In this document: positions 19,421 to 27,442 of the stretch, one piece after another
Layout: every line of letters begins with the position of its first letter
How positions within the stretch are numbered: position 1 is the stretch's first letter
Origin: Collinsella sp.
GTDB taxonomy: Bacteria > Actinomycetota > Coriobacteriia > Coriobacteriales > Coriobacteriaceae
Assembly: GCA_019414345.1 (NCBI GenBank)
Contig: DXMF01000022.1
Location: 1-64,000 of the forward strand
Direction: 5' to 3'
DNA length: 64,000 nt
Program-made: the position numbers and the translations under genes
Notes under the pieces: generated by a model
Database searches by the model: none
What the model saw: only the letters and a program-made list of their open reading frames with translations
Told to the model about the DNA's origin: nothing

Positions 19421-20084
19421 GACATATCCCGTCTATTACCTTGAGGACGCAATGAACAACCTCGGGGATTGCTTCGACTATGCCGTTAACGATTACGGAG
19501 CAGAAGGATCGGAAGTTGCTGAACTCTTTTGCCTGAGCGGCGTAGCTCGCGAGTTCGAACGCGGCAACGCATGGGTAGTGTCGGGAAAGTCGGGCGTTGA
19601 ACTATTTGCGCTCATCTCCGAAAGATCTGGTTACCAAACAGGGTCGATGCCAGATCGGACCTACCGATTTGAGAAGACACCAGAATATTGGACGGGCTGG
19701 ATACTGGCATATTTGCAGTGGCGCCTAGGGGGATCGTTCGAAGATCTGCTTCATGTTGTTCCATTTGATGCGCTGCGAAACCTGTACTACCCCTGGCATG
19801 AGGCCTCGGAGGAGCGCGTGGCGCGCCTTGTCTGTGATATGGCGAAGAAGGCGCCGCGTCAGACTAAACTGGCGCTAGCAAGAAAGAGGATTAAAAAAAC
19901 CCAACAAGACCTGGCATACGAATCGGGTGTATCGCTCCGTTCAATCCAAATGTACGAACAGCGCCAGCGAAACATCAACGAAGCCTCGGTAACGACAGTG
20001 AGGGATATTGCAAAAGTCCTACACTGCAGCATCGAAGACCTCCTAGAACCAGTCTTCGAATACAAAGAAACAAGCGCAGCGTAA
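19386..20084 (+). CDS. DUF3791-HTH fusion, probable antitoxin and autoregulator
   Basis: This 232-residue protein has an N-terminal part (about residues 22-80: LGDCFDYAVNDYGAEGSEVAELF and following) that resembles DUF3791, the small protein usually encoded beside DUF3990. A middle helical part contains YWTGWILAYLQW. A C-terminal Cro/C1-type HTH spans about residues 165-215 (TQQDLAYESGVSLRSIQMYEQ). The fusion suggests that one protein both neutralises the DUF3990 toxin and binds operator DNA. It overlaps the toxin gene by 35 bases. The domain match is from memory and moderate in strength. Confidence 0.75.
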   Translation: MIQELTDRGPSRTYPVYYLEDAMNNLGDCFDYAVNDYGAEGSEVAELFCLSGVAREFERGNAWVVSGKSGVELFALISERSGYQTGSMPDRTYRFEKTPEYWTGWILAYLQWRLGGSFEDLLHVVPFDALRNLYYPWHEASEERVARLVCDMAKKAPRQTKLALARKRIKKTQQDLAYESGVSLRSIQMYEQRQRNINEASVTTVRDIAKVLHCSIEDLLEPVFEYKETSAA

Positions 20085-20220
20085 ACCAAGCGCACAGGCG
20101 AAGCCTGTCACTAGTAAGTGCCCCTACCTAGCAAGAGCCCCTACCAATAAAAAGCAACTATCAGCCCGGCGCTTTTACAAAGCGTAGGTCCCTGTAGCCG
20201 CCGTCAGCGAAGCTAACGTA

Positions 20221-20345
20221 GGGGAGGCCAGGGGCTTTGCCCCCAAATCTTTCCGCAGGACGGCAGGACCCCCGCCGCACGAAGTGCGCAGCGGGGGTCC
20301 TGCCATGTCCGAGGACGATTTGGGGGCAAAGCCCCTGGCCTCCCC
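20221..20345 (-). repeat. Nested palindromic 3' element, copy 2
   Basis: Perfect 29-base outer arms (20221-20249, 20317-20345) surround the fixed loop motifs and an inner stem built on GGCAGGACCCCCGC and its complement. In thrB sense (minus strand) it starts 21 bases after the thrB stop and reads GTCCTCGGACATG, inner hairpin, GTCCTGCGGAAA. The gap 20085-20220 otherwise shows nothing recognisable. Confidence 0.85.
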
Positions 20346-20366
20346 GGCGAGTATACGGGACGGCGA

Positions 20367-21248
20367 CTACAGGTATTCGATCTGGGCGCCTTCCGTGTCG
20401 CACGTCAGAATATGCGTATCGCACTTGGGGAACTGCTCGCGCAGCTTGACCTGCAGGAACTTTGCCACGATGGTGTCGTCGGTCACAGCCATGAGGGTCG
20501 AGCCCGAGCCGCTAATCCAGATGGTCTTAGCGCCGCCGTTAAGGCAGGTGTCGCGCACGGCGTTGTAGTCGGGAATCAGACGGCGACGATAGGGCTCCTG
20601 GATGCGGTCGTCGTTGGCGGCGGCAATCAGGTCAAGGTCGCCGGTCTCCAGGCCGCGCGTCATGCCGGCGATGCGGCCCATCTGCCACACGGCGGTGGAG
20701 AGCGGAATCTCCTGCGGCACGACCTTGCGCGCCTCGCTCGTGTGTACCTCGTAGGGCGGAATCACGGTAATAAAACGCAGGCGATCGCTCACCTCGTAGC
20801 GCAGGCACTGGGGGAGCGAATCGGTCGGCGTAAAGGAGCAGACGGCGCCGCCCAGGATAGCAGGGGCGACGTTATCGGGATGGCCCTCGACCTCGGTGGC
20901 AATGCGGACGAGCTCAGCGCGGTCGACGGTGTGGCCCGTCAGCGCGGCGGCAGCCATGATGCCGGCGACGACGCAGGTGGAGCTGGAACCCAGGCCACGG
21001 GCGACGGGCACGTCGGTCTGAATGTCGATAGCGACGGGGAAGGCCGGCTCGCCCCAGGCGGCCAGAGCATCGACAAAGCTCACAAAGACCAGGTTATTCT
21101 CGTTTTGGAACTCCTCGGGGCAGCCCGTGATGGTGAGCTTGTCGGCGCGCTCGAAGGTGAAGTGCGAGTAGAGGCTGACGGCCATGCCGAGGGTGTCGTA
21201 GCCGATGCCTAGGTTGGCGCTGGTTGCTGGGACGGTGATTTTGATCAT
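20367..21248 (-). CDS. thrB: Homoserine kinase
   Basis: This 293-residue GHMP kinase phosphorylates homoserine for threonine synthesis. It shows the N-terminal VPATSANLGIGYDTLG, the ATP loop ARGLGSSSTCVVAG, and the C-terminal SGSGSTLMAV. The ATG at 21248 is preceded by AGGAGG; the frame is open further upstream without a ribosome site. It lies downstream of thrC on the same strand. A thrC terminator and a nested palindrome intervene, so it may be transcribed separately or regulated in its leader. Confidence 0.95.
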   Translation of the reverse strand: MIKITVPATSANLGIGYDTLGMAVSLYSHFTFERADKLTITGCPEEFQNENNLVFVSFVDALAAWGEPAFPVAIDIQTDVPVARGLGSSSTCVVAGIMAAAALTGHTVDRAELVRIATEVEGHPDNVAPAILGGAVCSFTPTDSLPQCLRYEVSDRLRFITVIPPYEVHTSEARKVVPQEIPLSTAVWQMGRIAGMTRGLETGDLDLIAAANDDRIQEPYRRRLIPDYNAVRDTCLNGGAKTIWISGSGSTLMAVTDDTIVAKFLQVKLREQFPKCDTHILTCDTEGAQIEYL

Positions 21249-21262
21249 GTGGGTCCTCCTGG

Positions 21263-21374
21263 GCGGGTCCGGCCGTTTAGTTCGCTGCTCGGGCAGTCCT
21301 GGCTCGCTCGGAAAGCACATTAAGTGCTTTCCGGCTCGTGCGGAACTCGCGACGAACTAAACGGCCAGACCCGC
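21263..21374 (-). repeat. Nested palindrome in the thrB leader
   Basis: Outer arms of 22 bases with one mismatch (21263-21284, 21353-21374; core GGCCGTTTAGTTCG) enclose an inner perfect 9-base hairpin, GGAAAGCAC/GTGCTTTCC, at 21310-21332. The segments between the stems are unpaired and differ from the four-copy element. It ends 15 bases before the thrB start codon and may regulate thrB. Confidence 0.65.
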
Positions 21375-21400
21375 TCGCATGCTCGTCATCATCCCGAAAG

Positions 21401-21438
21401 CTAAATAAAAAGAAGGTGCGCCGGCTTCCGCCGGCGCC
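21401..21438 (-). terminator. Intrinsic terminator of thrC
   Basis: On the minus strand a strong GC stem (GCCGGCGC type, loop of four) is followed by CTTCTTTTTATTT, 12 bases beyond the thrC stop. Confidence 0.85.
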
Positions 21439-21449
21439 TTATAAGGGGT

Positions 21450-22967
21450 TTAGTTGGTTGCCATCTTTTTTGCTGCAGACTCGACGTAGCTTGCCATCTC
21501 ATCGACGTCGCAGACGTCTTCGAAGCGGACGGGCTTGGACTCGAGTTCGGCGAGCTGGGTCGGGGCGACCGTGTTGGTGGCCTGCTCGAGCACACGCATA
21601 GCCTCAAAATCATCCTCGGGAACGTCGAGGCCCAAGGCGTCGCAGCAGGCTCGCGGGAACTTGTAGGGGCTGGCGGTCGAAAGCAACACGCGGGCCTTGG
21701 CGCCCTCGGTGGGGGCGACCTGCTCAAAGACGTGATAGCCGCAAGCGGTGTGCGGGTCGATCACGTAGCCGTTCGCGTCCCAGCAGCTCTTGATGGCGGC
21801 GCGGACCTCGTCCTCGCTGGCCCAACCGCAGCCAAAGACGCTCTGAATCTTTGCCAGCAGGTCGGCGGGAACCTCGTAGCGACCCGTCTGGGCAAGCTGC
21901 TCCATAAGGCCGGCAACGAGCTCACAGTCGCCATCGGACAGGAAGTACAGCATGCGCTCCAGGTTAGAGCTGATGAGGATGTCCATCGAAGGCGAGATGG
22001 TCGTGAAGAACGGGCGGTTGCGGTCGTAGACGCCGGTGGTCAGGAAGTCAGCCAGCACGTTGTTCTTGTCGCTCGCGACGATGAGCTTGGCGACGGGCAG
22101 ACCCATGCGCTTGGCATAGTAGCCGGCCAGGATATCGCCAAAGTTGCCGGTCGGTACGCAGAACTCCACGGCGTCGCCTGCCTCGATGGCGCCGGCGCGC
22201 AGCAGCTGCGCATAGGCGGCAAAGTAGTAGACGACCTGCGGCACCAGACGGCCGACGTTGATGGAGTTGGCGCTCGAAAGCACCGTGCCTGCGGCCTCCA
22301 GACGCTCGGCAAGCTCCTTATCGGCAAAGATGCGCTTGACGGCGCTCTGGGCGTCGTCAAAGTTGCCGCGGATGCCGCAGACGGCGACGTTATCGCCCTC
22401 CTGAGTGGACATCTGCAGATTCTGTACGCGGCTGACTTTGCCCTCGGGATAAAAGACGGTGATGCCCGTGCCCGGGGCGTCGGCAAAGCCGGCGAGTGCT
22501 GCCTTGCCCGTGTCGCCCGACGTGGCGGTGACGATCATGATGCGCTCGGCGCCGCCGTCCTGGGCGGAGGTGCGGGCCATGAGGCGGGGGAGCATCTGCA
22601 GGGCGACGTCCTTGAAGGCGCTCGTGGGGCCGCCAAAGAGCTCCATCACATAGGTCTGAGGGGCGTCGGTGCCCGGTGCTGCGTCGAGCTTGACGAGAGG
22701 CGTGACCTCTTCACTCGCGAACGTGCCGCGGTATGCCTCGTCGACACACGCCGAAATTTCTTCGTCCGTGTAATCGTTCAGTAACATTCCCAACACATTT
22801 TGAGCGATTTCAAAGTACGATTTATCAGCAAGCGAGCTGATATCGACCTGCTGGGTGCCAAGCTCGTCCGAGACAAACAAACCCCCGTCGGGAGCGATGC
22901 CGGTACGGATTGCCACCTTACTTGAGCATGATAAAGTGCGTCCTCGTGTACTATGATAAGTTCCCAT
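21450..22967 (-). CDS. thrC: Threonine synthase
   Basis: This 505-residue PLP enzyme converts O-phosphohomoserine to threonine. The PLP lysine is in GGPTSAFKDVALQ, and the glycine-rich phosphate loop is in TATSGDTGKAAL. The length fits the long (type I) threonine synthases. I place the start at ATG 22967 because CCGAGGAG lies nine bases upstream. The frame is open to 23012 but without a ribosome site. lysC starts divergently 103 bases away, so the two share a promoter region. Confidence 0.95.
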   Translation of the reverse strand: MGTYHSTRGRTLSCSSKVAIRTGIAPDGGLFVSDELGTQQVDISSLADKSYFEIAQNVLGMLLNDYTDEEISACVDEAYRGTFASEEVTPLVKLDAAPGTDAPQTYVMELFGGPTSAFKDVALQMLPRLMARTSAQDGGAERIMIVTATSGDTGKAALAGFADAPGTGITVFYPEGKVSRVQNLQMSTQEGDNVAVCGIRGNFDDAQSAVKRIFADKELAERLEAAGTVLSSANSINVGRLVPQVVYYFAAYAQLLRAGAIEAGDAVEFCVPTGNFGDILAGYYAKRMGLPVAKLIVASDKNNVLADFLTTGVYDRNRPFFTTISPSMDILISSNLERMLYFLSDGDCELVAGLMEQLAQTGRYEVPADLLAKIQSVFGCGWASEDEVRAAIKSCWDANGYVIDPHTACGYHVFEQVAPTEGAKARVLLSTASPYKFPRACCDALGLDVPEDDFEAMRVLEQATNTVAPTQLAELESKPVRFEDVCDVDEMASYVESAAKKMATN

Positions 22968-23070
22968 ATAACAGTGCTCCTCGGATACCTTGGTCCCAAT
23001 CGGTGAAACCATGGTATCAGAGCGCGCAAAACAGGTTTGCAGAGGCTTTTAGAAAGGTAACCTCCACGCC

Positions 23071-24459
23071 ATGATAAAAATTGCCAAGTTTGGCGGCTCG
23101 TCGGTCGCCGACGCCGAACACTTCAAGAAGATCAAGGCCATCGTCGATGCCGACCCTGCCCGCCGTTTTGTGGTGGTTTCCGCCTGCGGTCGCCGCTTTA
23201 AGGGCGACACCAAGGTGACCGACCTGCTCTACCTGGTTAACGCGCACGTTAAGTATCACGTGTCGTGCGAGGAGCTGCTCGAGGACATCGGTCAGCGCTA
23301 TTTTGATATCGCTGACGAGCTGGAGCTCACCTATCCCATCCGCGAGGAGTTCGCAGCCTTTGCCGAGCGCGCCCGCTCGGGCGGCTACTCCACCGAGGAG
23401 CTTGTGAGCCGCGGCGAGTACTTCACCGCTCGCCTGATGTCCGAGTACCTGGGCCTGCCGTTCCTGGACGCCGCGACGGTTGTGGCGTTCCATCACGATG
23501 GTACGCTCAGCATGAACCGCACCTCCGAGCTGGTGCAGGAGTACGGCCAGCAGGGTGGCTTTGTTATGCCCGGTTTCTACGGCGCGACGCGTGAGGGCCA
23601 GATCAAGCTGCTCGATCGAGGCGGTGGCGATATTTCGGGCTCGATTCTGGCCAAGTGCCTTGGCGCCGATCTGTACGAGAACTGGACCGACGTTTCGGGC
23701 TTCTATTCTGCCGATCCGCGTATTGTTCCCGAGGCTCAGCCCATTGCGCGCGTTACCTACGAGGAGCTGCGCGAGCTTTCGTACATGGGCGCAAGCGTCC
23801 TGCACGAGGAGGCCGTGTTCCCCGTGCGCGAGGCAGGCATTCCGCTGGTCATCAAGAACACCAATGCGCCGCAGGACCCCGGCACCATCATTAGCGAGAC
23901 GGCTGACGAGGGCGAGGCGGAGCCCATCATTACCGGCGTGACCGGCAAACGCGGCTTTGTCGCCATCAATGTGGCCCGCGACCGCACCAAGCCCCGTGTC
24001 GGCTTTATGCGCCGCGCGCTTTCGGTCTTCGAGCGCTATGACGTTTCCGTTGAGCACATGCCCACCGGTGTCGACCGCTTTGGCGCCGTGGTGCAGGAGC
24101 AGGACGTTCACGACTCGCTGTACTCGCTCGTGGGCGACATTCAGCAGGAGGTCGAGCCGCTCGAGATCGAGGTTGTCGAGGGCCTGGCGCTTATCGCGAC
24201 CGTCGGTCGCAACCTGCGTGGTCGTGCCGGCATCTCGGGCCATCTGTTTGGCATGCTTGGCCAGGCCGGCGTGAGCGTGCGTATGATTTCGCAGAGCTGC
24301 GACGAGATCAACATCATTATCGGTGTCGAGGAGAAGGACTTCGACCTGGCGATTCAGACCATTTACCGTGCCTTCTCCGATGAGAACGGCATTGTGAAGG
24401 TCTCCGACCTGGAGGCTCCTGCGCCGGCCGATCCCACCTTGGCAGCGCTCCACAAGTAG
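23071..24459 (+). CDS. lysC: Aspartate kinase
   Basis: This 462-residue monofunctional aspartokinase has KFGGSSV at the N-terminus, the central catalytic region (GGGDISGS, TDVSGFYSADPR) and two C-terminal ACT domains (about residues 320-460) that should confer feedback inhibition by lysine or threonine. It feeds asd just downstream. A AGAAAGG site precedes the ATG. It is divergent from thrC. No homoserine dehydrogenase domain is fused, so hom must lie elsewhere. Confidence 0.95.
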   Translation: MIKIAKFGGSSVADAEHFKKIKAIVDADPARRFVVVSACGRRFKGDTKVTDLLYLVNAHVKYHVSCEELLEDIGQRYFDIADELELTYPIREEFAAFAERARSGGYSTEELVSRGEYFTARLMSEYLGLPFLDAATVVAFHHDGTLSMNRTSELVQEYGQQGGFVMPGFYGATREGQIKLLDRGGGDISGSILAKCLGADLYENWTDVSGFYSADPRIVPEAQPIARVTYEELRELSYMGASVLHEEAVFPVREAGIPLVIKNTNAPQDPGTIISETADEGEAEPIITGVTGKRGFVAINVARDRTKPRVGFMRRALSVFERYDVSVEHMPTGVDRFGAVVQEQDVHDSLYSLVGDIQQEVEPLEIEVVEGLALIATVGRNLRGRAGISGHLFGMLGQAGVSVRMISQSCDEINIIIGVEEKDFDLAIQTIYRAFSDENGIVKVSDLEAPAPADPTLAALHK

Positions 24460-24633
24460 CTGCTATCCCGGTGGATTTTTGGGACAAGTGCCAAAAATCT
24501 AGCGCGGGGCGTTTCGTTTCGGTTTCGTTTCGACGGGGCGGGTTTCGTGCCTGCTCCGTTCTTGTATACACTGGCAACAATAATCAGCCTGCTCGGCGTG
24601 CGGGCAAAAGCCAAAACCTTTAAAGGGGGAAGC

Positions 24634-25659
24634 ATGAAACAGTACACGGTTGCTATTTTGGGCGCGACGGGAGCCGTGGGCACCCAGATGCTCGAGTGCC
24701 TCAACGAGCAGGAGTTCCCGGTCGGCAAGCTCAAGCTGTTGGCAAGTGCACGCTCCGCGGGCAAGACCGTTGAGTTCCGCGGCGAGCAGATCGTGATCGA
24801 AGAGGCTTGCCCCGAGGCCTTTGAGGGCTGTGATATTGTGCTCGGAGCCGCCGGCGACGATATCGCGAAGGAGCTGCTGCCCGAGGCCGTCAAGCGCGGC
24901 GCCGTCGTAGTCGACAACAGCCATGCCTTCCGCATGGATCCCGAGGTGCCGCTGGTCGTGCCCGAGATCAATGCCGACGATATCAAGTGGCATCATGGTC
25001 TTATCGCCAACCCCAACTGCGCGACCATCATCGGCCTGGTTCCCACGTGGCCGCTGCATCAGCTTGCCGGCGTAAAGCGCATGATCGTCTCGACGTACCA
25101 GGCGGCTTCGGGTGCTGGCGCCCCCGGTATGGCCGAGCTCGAGGCTCAGCTGGCCGCCCTGGGCCGTGGCGAGGAGATTCCCGAGCCGCGCGCGTTTGCT
25201 GCCCAGCTGGCGAGTAACCTGATTCCGCAAATTGGCGGCGTCAAGGAGGAGGGCTTTACCTCCGAGGAGATGAAGCTGCAGAACGAGGGCCGCAAGATCA
25301 TGCACCTGCCCGAGCTGCGCGTGAACTGCACCTGCGTGCGCGTGCCCGTGCTGCGCTCGCACTCCGAGAGCATTACACTCGAGTTCGAGCGCGATATTAC
25401 GGTCGAGGAGGCTCGTGCTGCGCTGGCTGCCGCTCCAGGCGTGAAGCTGGTTGACGACATGAGCGCCGAGGATGCGCACGATCGCTTCCCCATGCCGATG
25501 GATACGTCCGACCAGGACCTGATCTGGGTCGGTCGCGTGCGCCGCGACATCTCGAACCCCGAGGCTGCGCGCGGTATCACCTTCTGGTGCTGCGGCGACC
25601 AAATCCGTAAGGGCGCGGCAACCAACGCCGTCCAGATCGCCAAGCTGCTCTGCGAGTAG
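24634..25659 (+). CDS. asd: Aspartate-semialdehyde dehydrogenase
   Basis: This 341-residue enzyme reduces aspartyl phosphate to the semialdehyde. It has the NADP loop GATGAVGTQM, the active-site Cys in NPNCATI (near residue 129) and the substrate Arg region in the C-terminal half. AAAGGGGGAAGC precedes the ATG. The 174-base gap after lysC contains an imperfect hairpin around 24474-24502 (ATTTTTGG/CCAAAAAT) and a run of TTTCG repeats, so asd may have its own promoter. Confidence 0.95.
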   Translation: MKQYTVAILGATGAVGTQMLECLNEQEFPVGKLKLLASARSAGKTVEFRGEQIVIEEACPEAFEGCDIVLGAAGDDIAKELLPEAVKRGAVVVDNSHAFRMDPEVPLVVPEINADDIKWHHGLIANPNCATIIGLVPTWPLHQLAGVKRMIVSTYQAASGAGAPGMAELEAQLAALGRGEEIPEPRAFAAQLASNLIPQIGGVKEEGFTSEEMKLQNEGRKIMHLPELRVNCTCVRVPVLRSHSESITLEFERDITVEEARAALAAAPGVKLVDDMSAEDAHDRFPMPMDTSDQDLIWVGRVRRDISNPEAARGITFWCCGDQIRKGAATNAVQIAKLLCE

Positions 25660-25671
25660 TGTGACCTGTCC

Positions 25672-25801
25672 GGCGGGGGCCGGGCTTAGTTTTCAGAACG
25701 TCCTCGACCATGTGCGGCGCCTTGTCCTGCTCCTTCGGAGCCGCGGACAAGGCGCCGCGCTGGTCTGCGGAGTGTTCTGAAAACTAAGCCCGGCCCCCGC
25801 C
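25672..25801 (+). repeat. Nested palindromic 3' element, copy 3
   Basis: Perfect 28-base outer arms (25672-25699, 25774-25801) start 13 bases after the asd stop. The loop motifs read GTCCTCGACCATG and TGGTCTGCGGAGT. Compared with the other copies GGAC/GTCC has become GACC/GGTC, a double compensatory change. The inner stem is GGCGCCTTGTCC and its complement. Confidence 0.85.
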
Positions 25802-25908
25802 TGCGGTGACGCTGCTGCGAGCGGTCTGCGATGGGGCCGTTGTTGGTTGGGGCCGCTGGGCTGATGTGAGGGCACGTGGCCGTTGCGGGCCCTGGTCCCG
25901 GCGGCGGC

Positions 25909-26052
25909 CTCGGCGCTTTGCGCCTGCCGCCTTTGGGGACTGTGGGGCGCCGCCGGCAGCTGCGGCGCGTTGCGCCTGCTGCCTGAGGTGACTGCGGGCC
26001 GTGACGGAAGCCGCGGCGCTGTCGCGCCTGCTGCCTGGGGTGACTTTGGGGT
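25909..26052 (+). repeat. GC-rich imperfect tandem repeat
   Basis: Three degenerate units about 52-54 bases apart share the pattern GGCGC(t/g)TTGCGCCTGC(c/t)GCCT followed by GGnGACT. An open frame through this region (25883-26392) has low-complexity Ala/Arg/Leu content and no ribosome site, so I do not call it a gene. With the flanking elements it fills most of the 745-base gap between asd and the methyltransferase gene. Confidence 0.5.
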
Positions 26053-26067
26053 TGGGGTGAATCGGGG

Positions 26068-26239
26068 TCTAATACTTTCCCGAGAAGTGAACGACCTTAT
26101 TTTGACCCCCGAAGTATTGGCATATTCTGACCGCTATTTCCTGCGGTTTTGCTGCGCGAATCCTGCGGTTTTTTGGTCTAAAGGTGTGGATGCTCCGGGG
26201 CCTCGTTTTTACTCGTTCACTTCTCGGGAAAGTATTAGA
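26068..26239. repeat. MITE-like element with perfect 27-base terminal inverted repeats
   Basis: The arms 26068-26094 and 26213-26239 are exact reverse complements (outer end TCTAATACTTTCCCGAGAAG). The 118-base interior encodes nothing convincing and contains TCCTGCGGTTTT twice. No target-site duplication is obvious. It may be a miniature transposable element or a long-range RNA stem. Confidence 0.7.
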
Positions 26240-26404
26240 GCTCAGCTGATAGAGGTACCGCTCTGGCGTCGATACCCCGCGTCTTCTTCGCTTGATTGGG
26301 GAAAACAACCTCGCTTAAGCAATTGCCAGCCCGCCCAGACGTATCTGCGGGGTTGTCTGCACAATTCGCGGTATTATGTTGCGGAGTTTTGAAAGGAGCC
26401 GCTG

Positions 26405-26983
26405 GTGGTCACGACGACGTTTGCTTCGCCTTTGGGCGAAATCTTGCTTGCCGCTGATGGCCGCGGTCTGACGGGACTTTGGTTTGAGGGGCAGGAGCAC
26501 TTTGGCTCTACGCTTCTCCGGGAAGACTCCGAACATGTTGAAGGCGCCGATGCGGTCTCCGGTATTGGTGGCATGTCTTCGGCGAGTCCGGCAAATGGCG
26601 CGGCTTCTTCGGTGCTTGAGCGTTCCTGGGCTTGGCTGAATGCTTATTTTGCAGGGCAGGAACCTCGGTTTACACCGCCGTTGCATATGATTGGCACGGC
26701 GTTTCAGCGCGAGGTTTGGTTTGAGTTGCTTTCTATTCCGCGTGGCGAGGTCACTACGTATGGCGAGATCGCCCAGCGTGTTGCCGCTCGACATCGTGTA
26801 CCGGGAAACGAGGCACCCGTTGTGTCTCCTCGTGCGGTGGGGGCTGCGGTCGCACGTAATCCCATTTCGATTATCGTGCCGTGCCATCGCGTGGTGGCGG
26901 CCGATGGGTCGCTTAACGGATATGCCGGCGGGCTCGATCGCAAGGAGTGGCTGCTTCGGCTTGAGGGCGCGTACGAGGAATAA
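26405..26983 (+). CDS. ogt: Methylated-DNA--protein-cysteine methyltransferase
   Basis: This 192-residue suicide repair protein removes alkyl groups from O6-alkylguanine. It has an N-terminal domain and the C-terminal DNA-binding and acceptor domain: FQREVWFELLSIPRGEVTTYGE, then the acceptor Cys in IVPCHRVV and the end motif YAGGLDRKEWLL. It starts at GTG 26405 with GAAAGGAG seven bases upstream. A Ser-rich insertion between residues about 45 and 70 makes it slightly longer than usual. It is monocistronic. Confidence 0.93.
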   Translation: MVTTTFASPLGEILLAADGRGLTGLWFEGQEHFGSTLLREDSEHVEGADAVSGIGGMSSASPANGAASSVLERSWAWLNAYFAGQEPRFTPPLHMIGTAFQREVWFELLSIPRGEVTTYGEIAQRVAARHRVPGNEAPVVSPRAVGAAVARNPISIIVPCHRVVAADGSLNGYAGGLDRKEWLLRLEGAYEE

Positions 26984-27052
26984 CGCCAGGGCACTTTGCA
27001 TAGCCAAGACGCCGTGAAAGAACGGGACGCGCTTTCCGAATGGCGTTTCAAG

Positions 27053-27100
27053 CGGAAACGGTGTCCCGGAATACAGCCTCAGAGTGGGACGCCGTTTCCG
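27053..27100. repeat. Inverted repeat downstream of ogt
   Basis: CGGAAACGGTGTCCC (27053-27067) pairs with GGGACGCCGTTTCCG (27086-27100) with one mismatch. A related GGGACGCGCTTTCCG precedes it at 27024-27038, so the unit has been partly reused. Confidence 0.55.
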
Positions 27101-27125
27101 GTTGAGACCACTTGCTTGGACATCT

Positions 27126-27154
27126 ATCTACGCCCGCTCTTGCAGGGCGTAGAT
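27126..27154. terminator. Hairpin between ogt and the CRISPR-side remnant
   Basis: Perfect 10-base arms, ATCTACGCCC (27126-27135) and its complement (27145-27154), have a nine-base loop. There is no clear T-run, but the site lies between convergent genes. Confidence 0.5.
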
Positions 27155-27158
27155 CGAC

Positions 27159-27394
27159 TTATCCATGTTTGAACAGGTAAGCCACGACGCAGATAATAAA
27201 GAACATCGGCAAGTTACCAAAGCCGAAGACTTCACAGCCAATCAGGATGGGCGCGAGCAGAATCGCTGACAGCATAAGACCCATAACGGCGATGCGCACA
27301 TAGGGGTTGGGGGCAGCCGTGCCGCAAGGGTCTTGGCGTGGGCAAGACACCAGGCAAAAGCTCCACCTACCATGCCAAACACGATGTCCAGCAC
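27159..27394 (-). pseudogene. Frameshifted small membrane protein remnant
   Basis: The C-terminal frame encodes PNPYVRIAVMGLMLSAILL and on to VVAYLFKHG, with two membrane segments. The matching upstream part (VLDIVFGMVGGAFAWCLAHA) lies in another frame. The two join at a run of five Cs (G on the plus strand, 27309-27313), consistent with a homopolymer frameshift. A good start is not seen; GTG at 27394 is the best guess. It lies directly behind cas2. I do not recognise the family. Confidence 0.45.
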
Positions 27395-27442
27395 CGCAAG
27401 CCGGCCAGACCGGGAAGGTCAAGCGCGCAGGAGGCGGCAACG

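Noticed and set aside
23017..24453. Long minus-strand frame across lysC
   Set aside because: Antisense of aspartate kinase; composition and absence of motifs mark it as spurious.
25883..26392. 169-residue frame downstream of asd
   Set aside because: Runs through a GC-rich tandem repeat and a MITE-like element; low complexity and no ribosome site.
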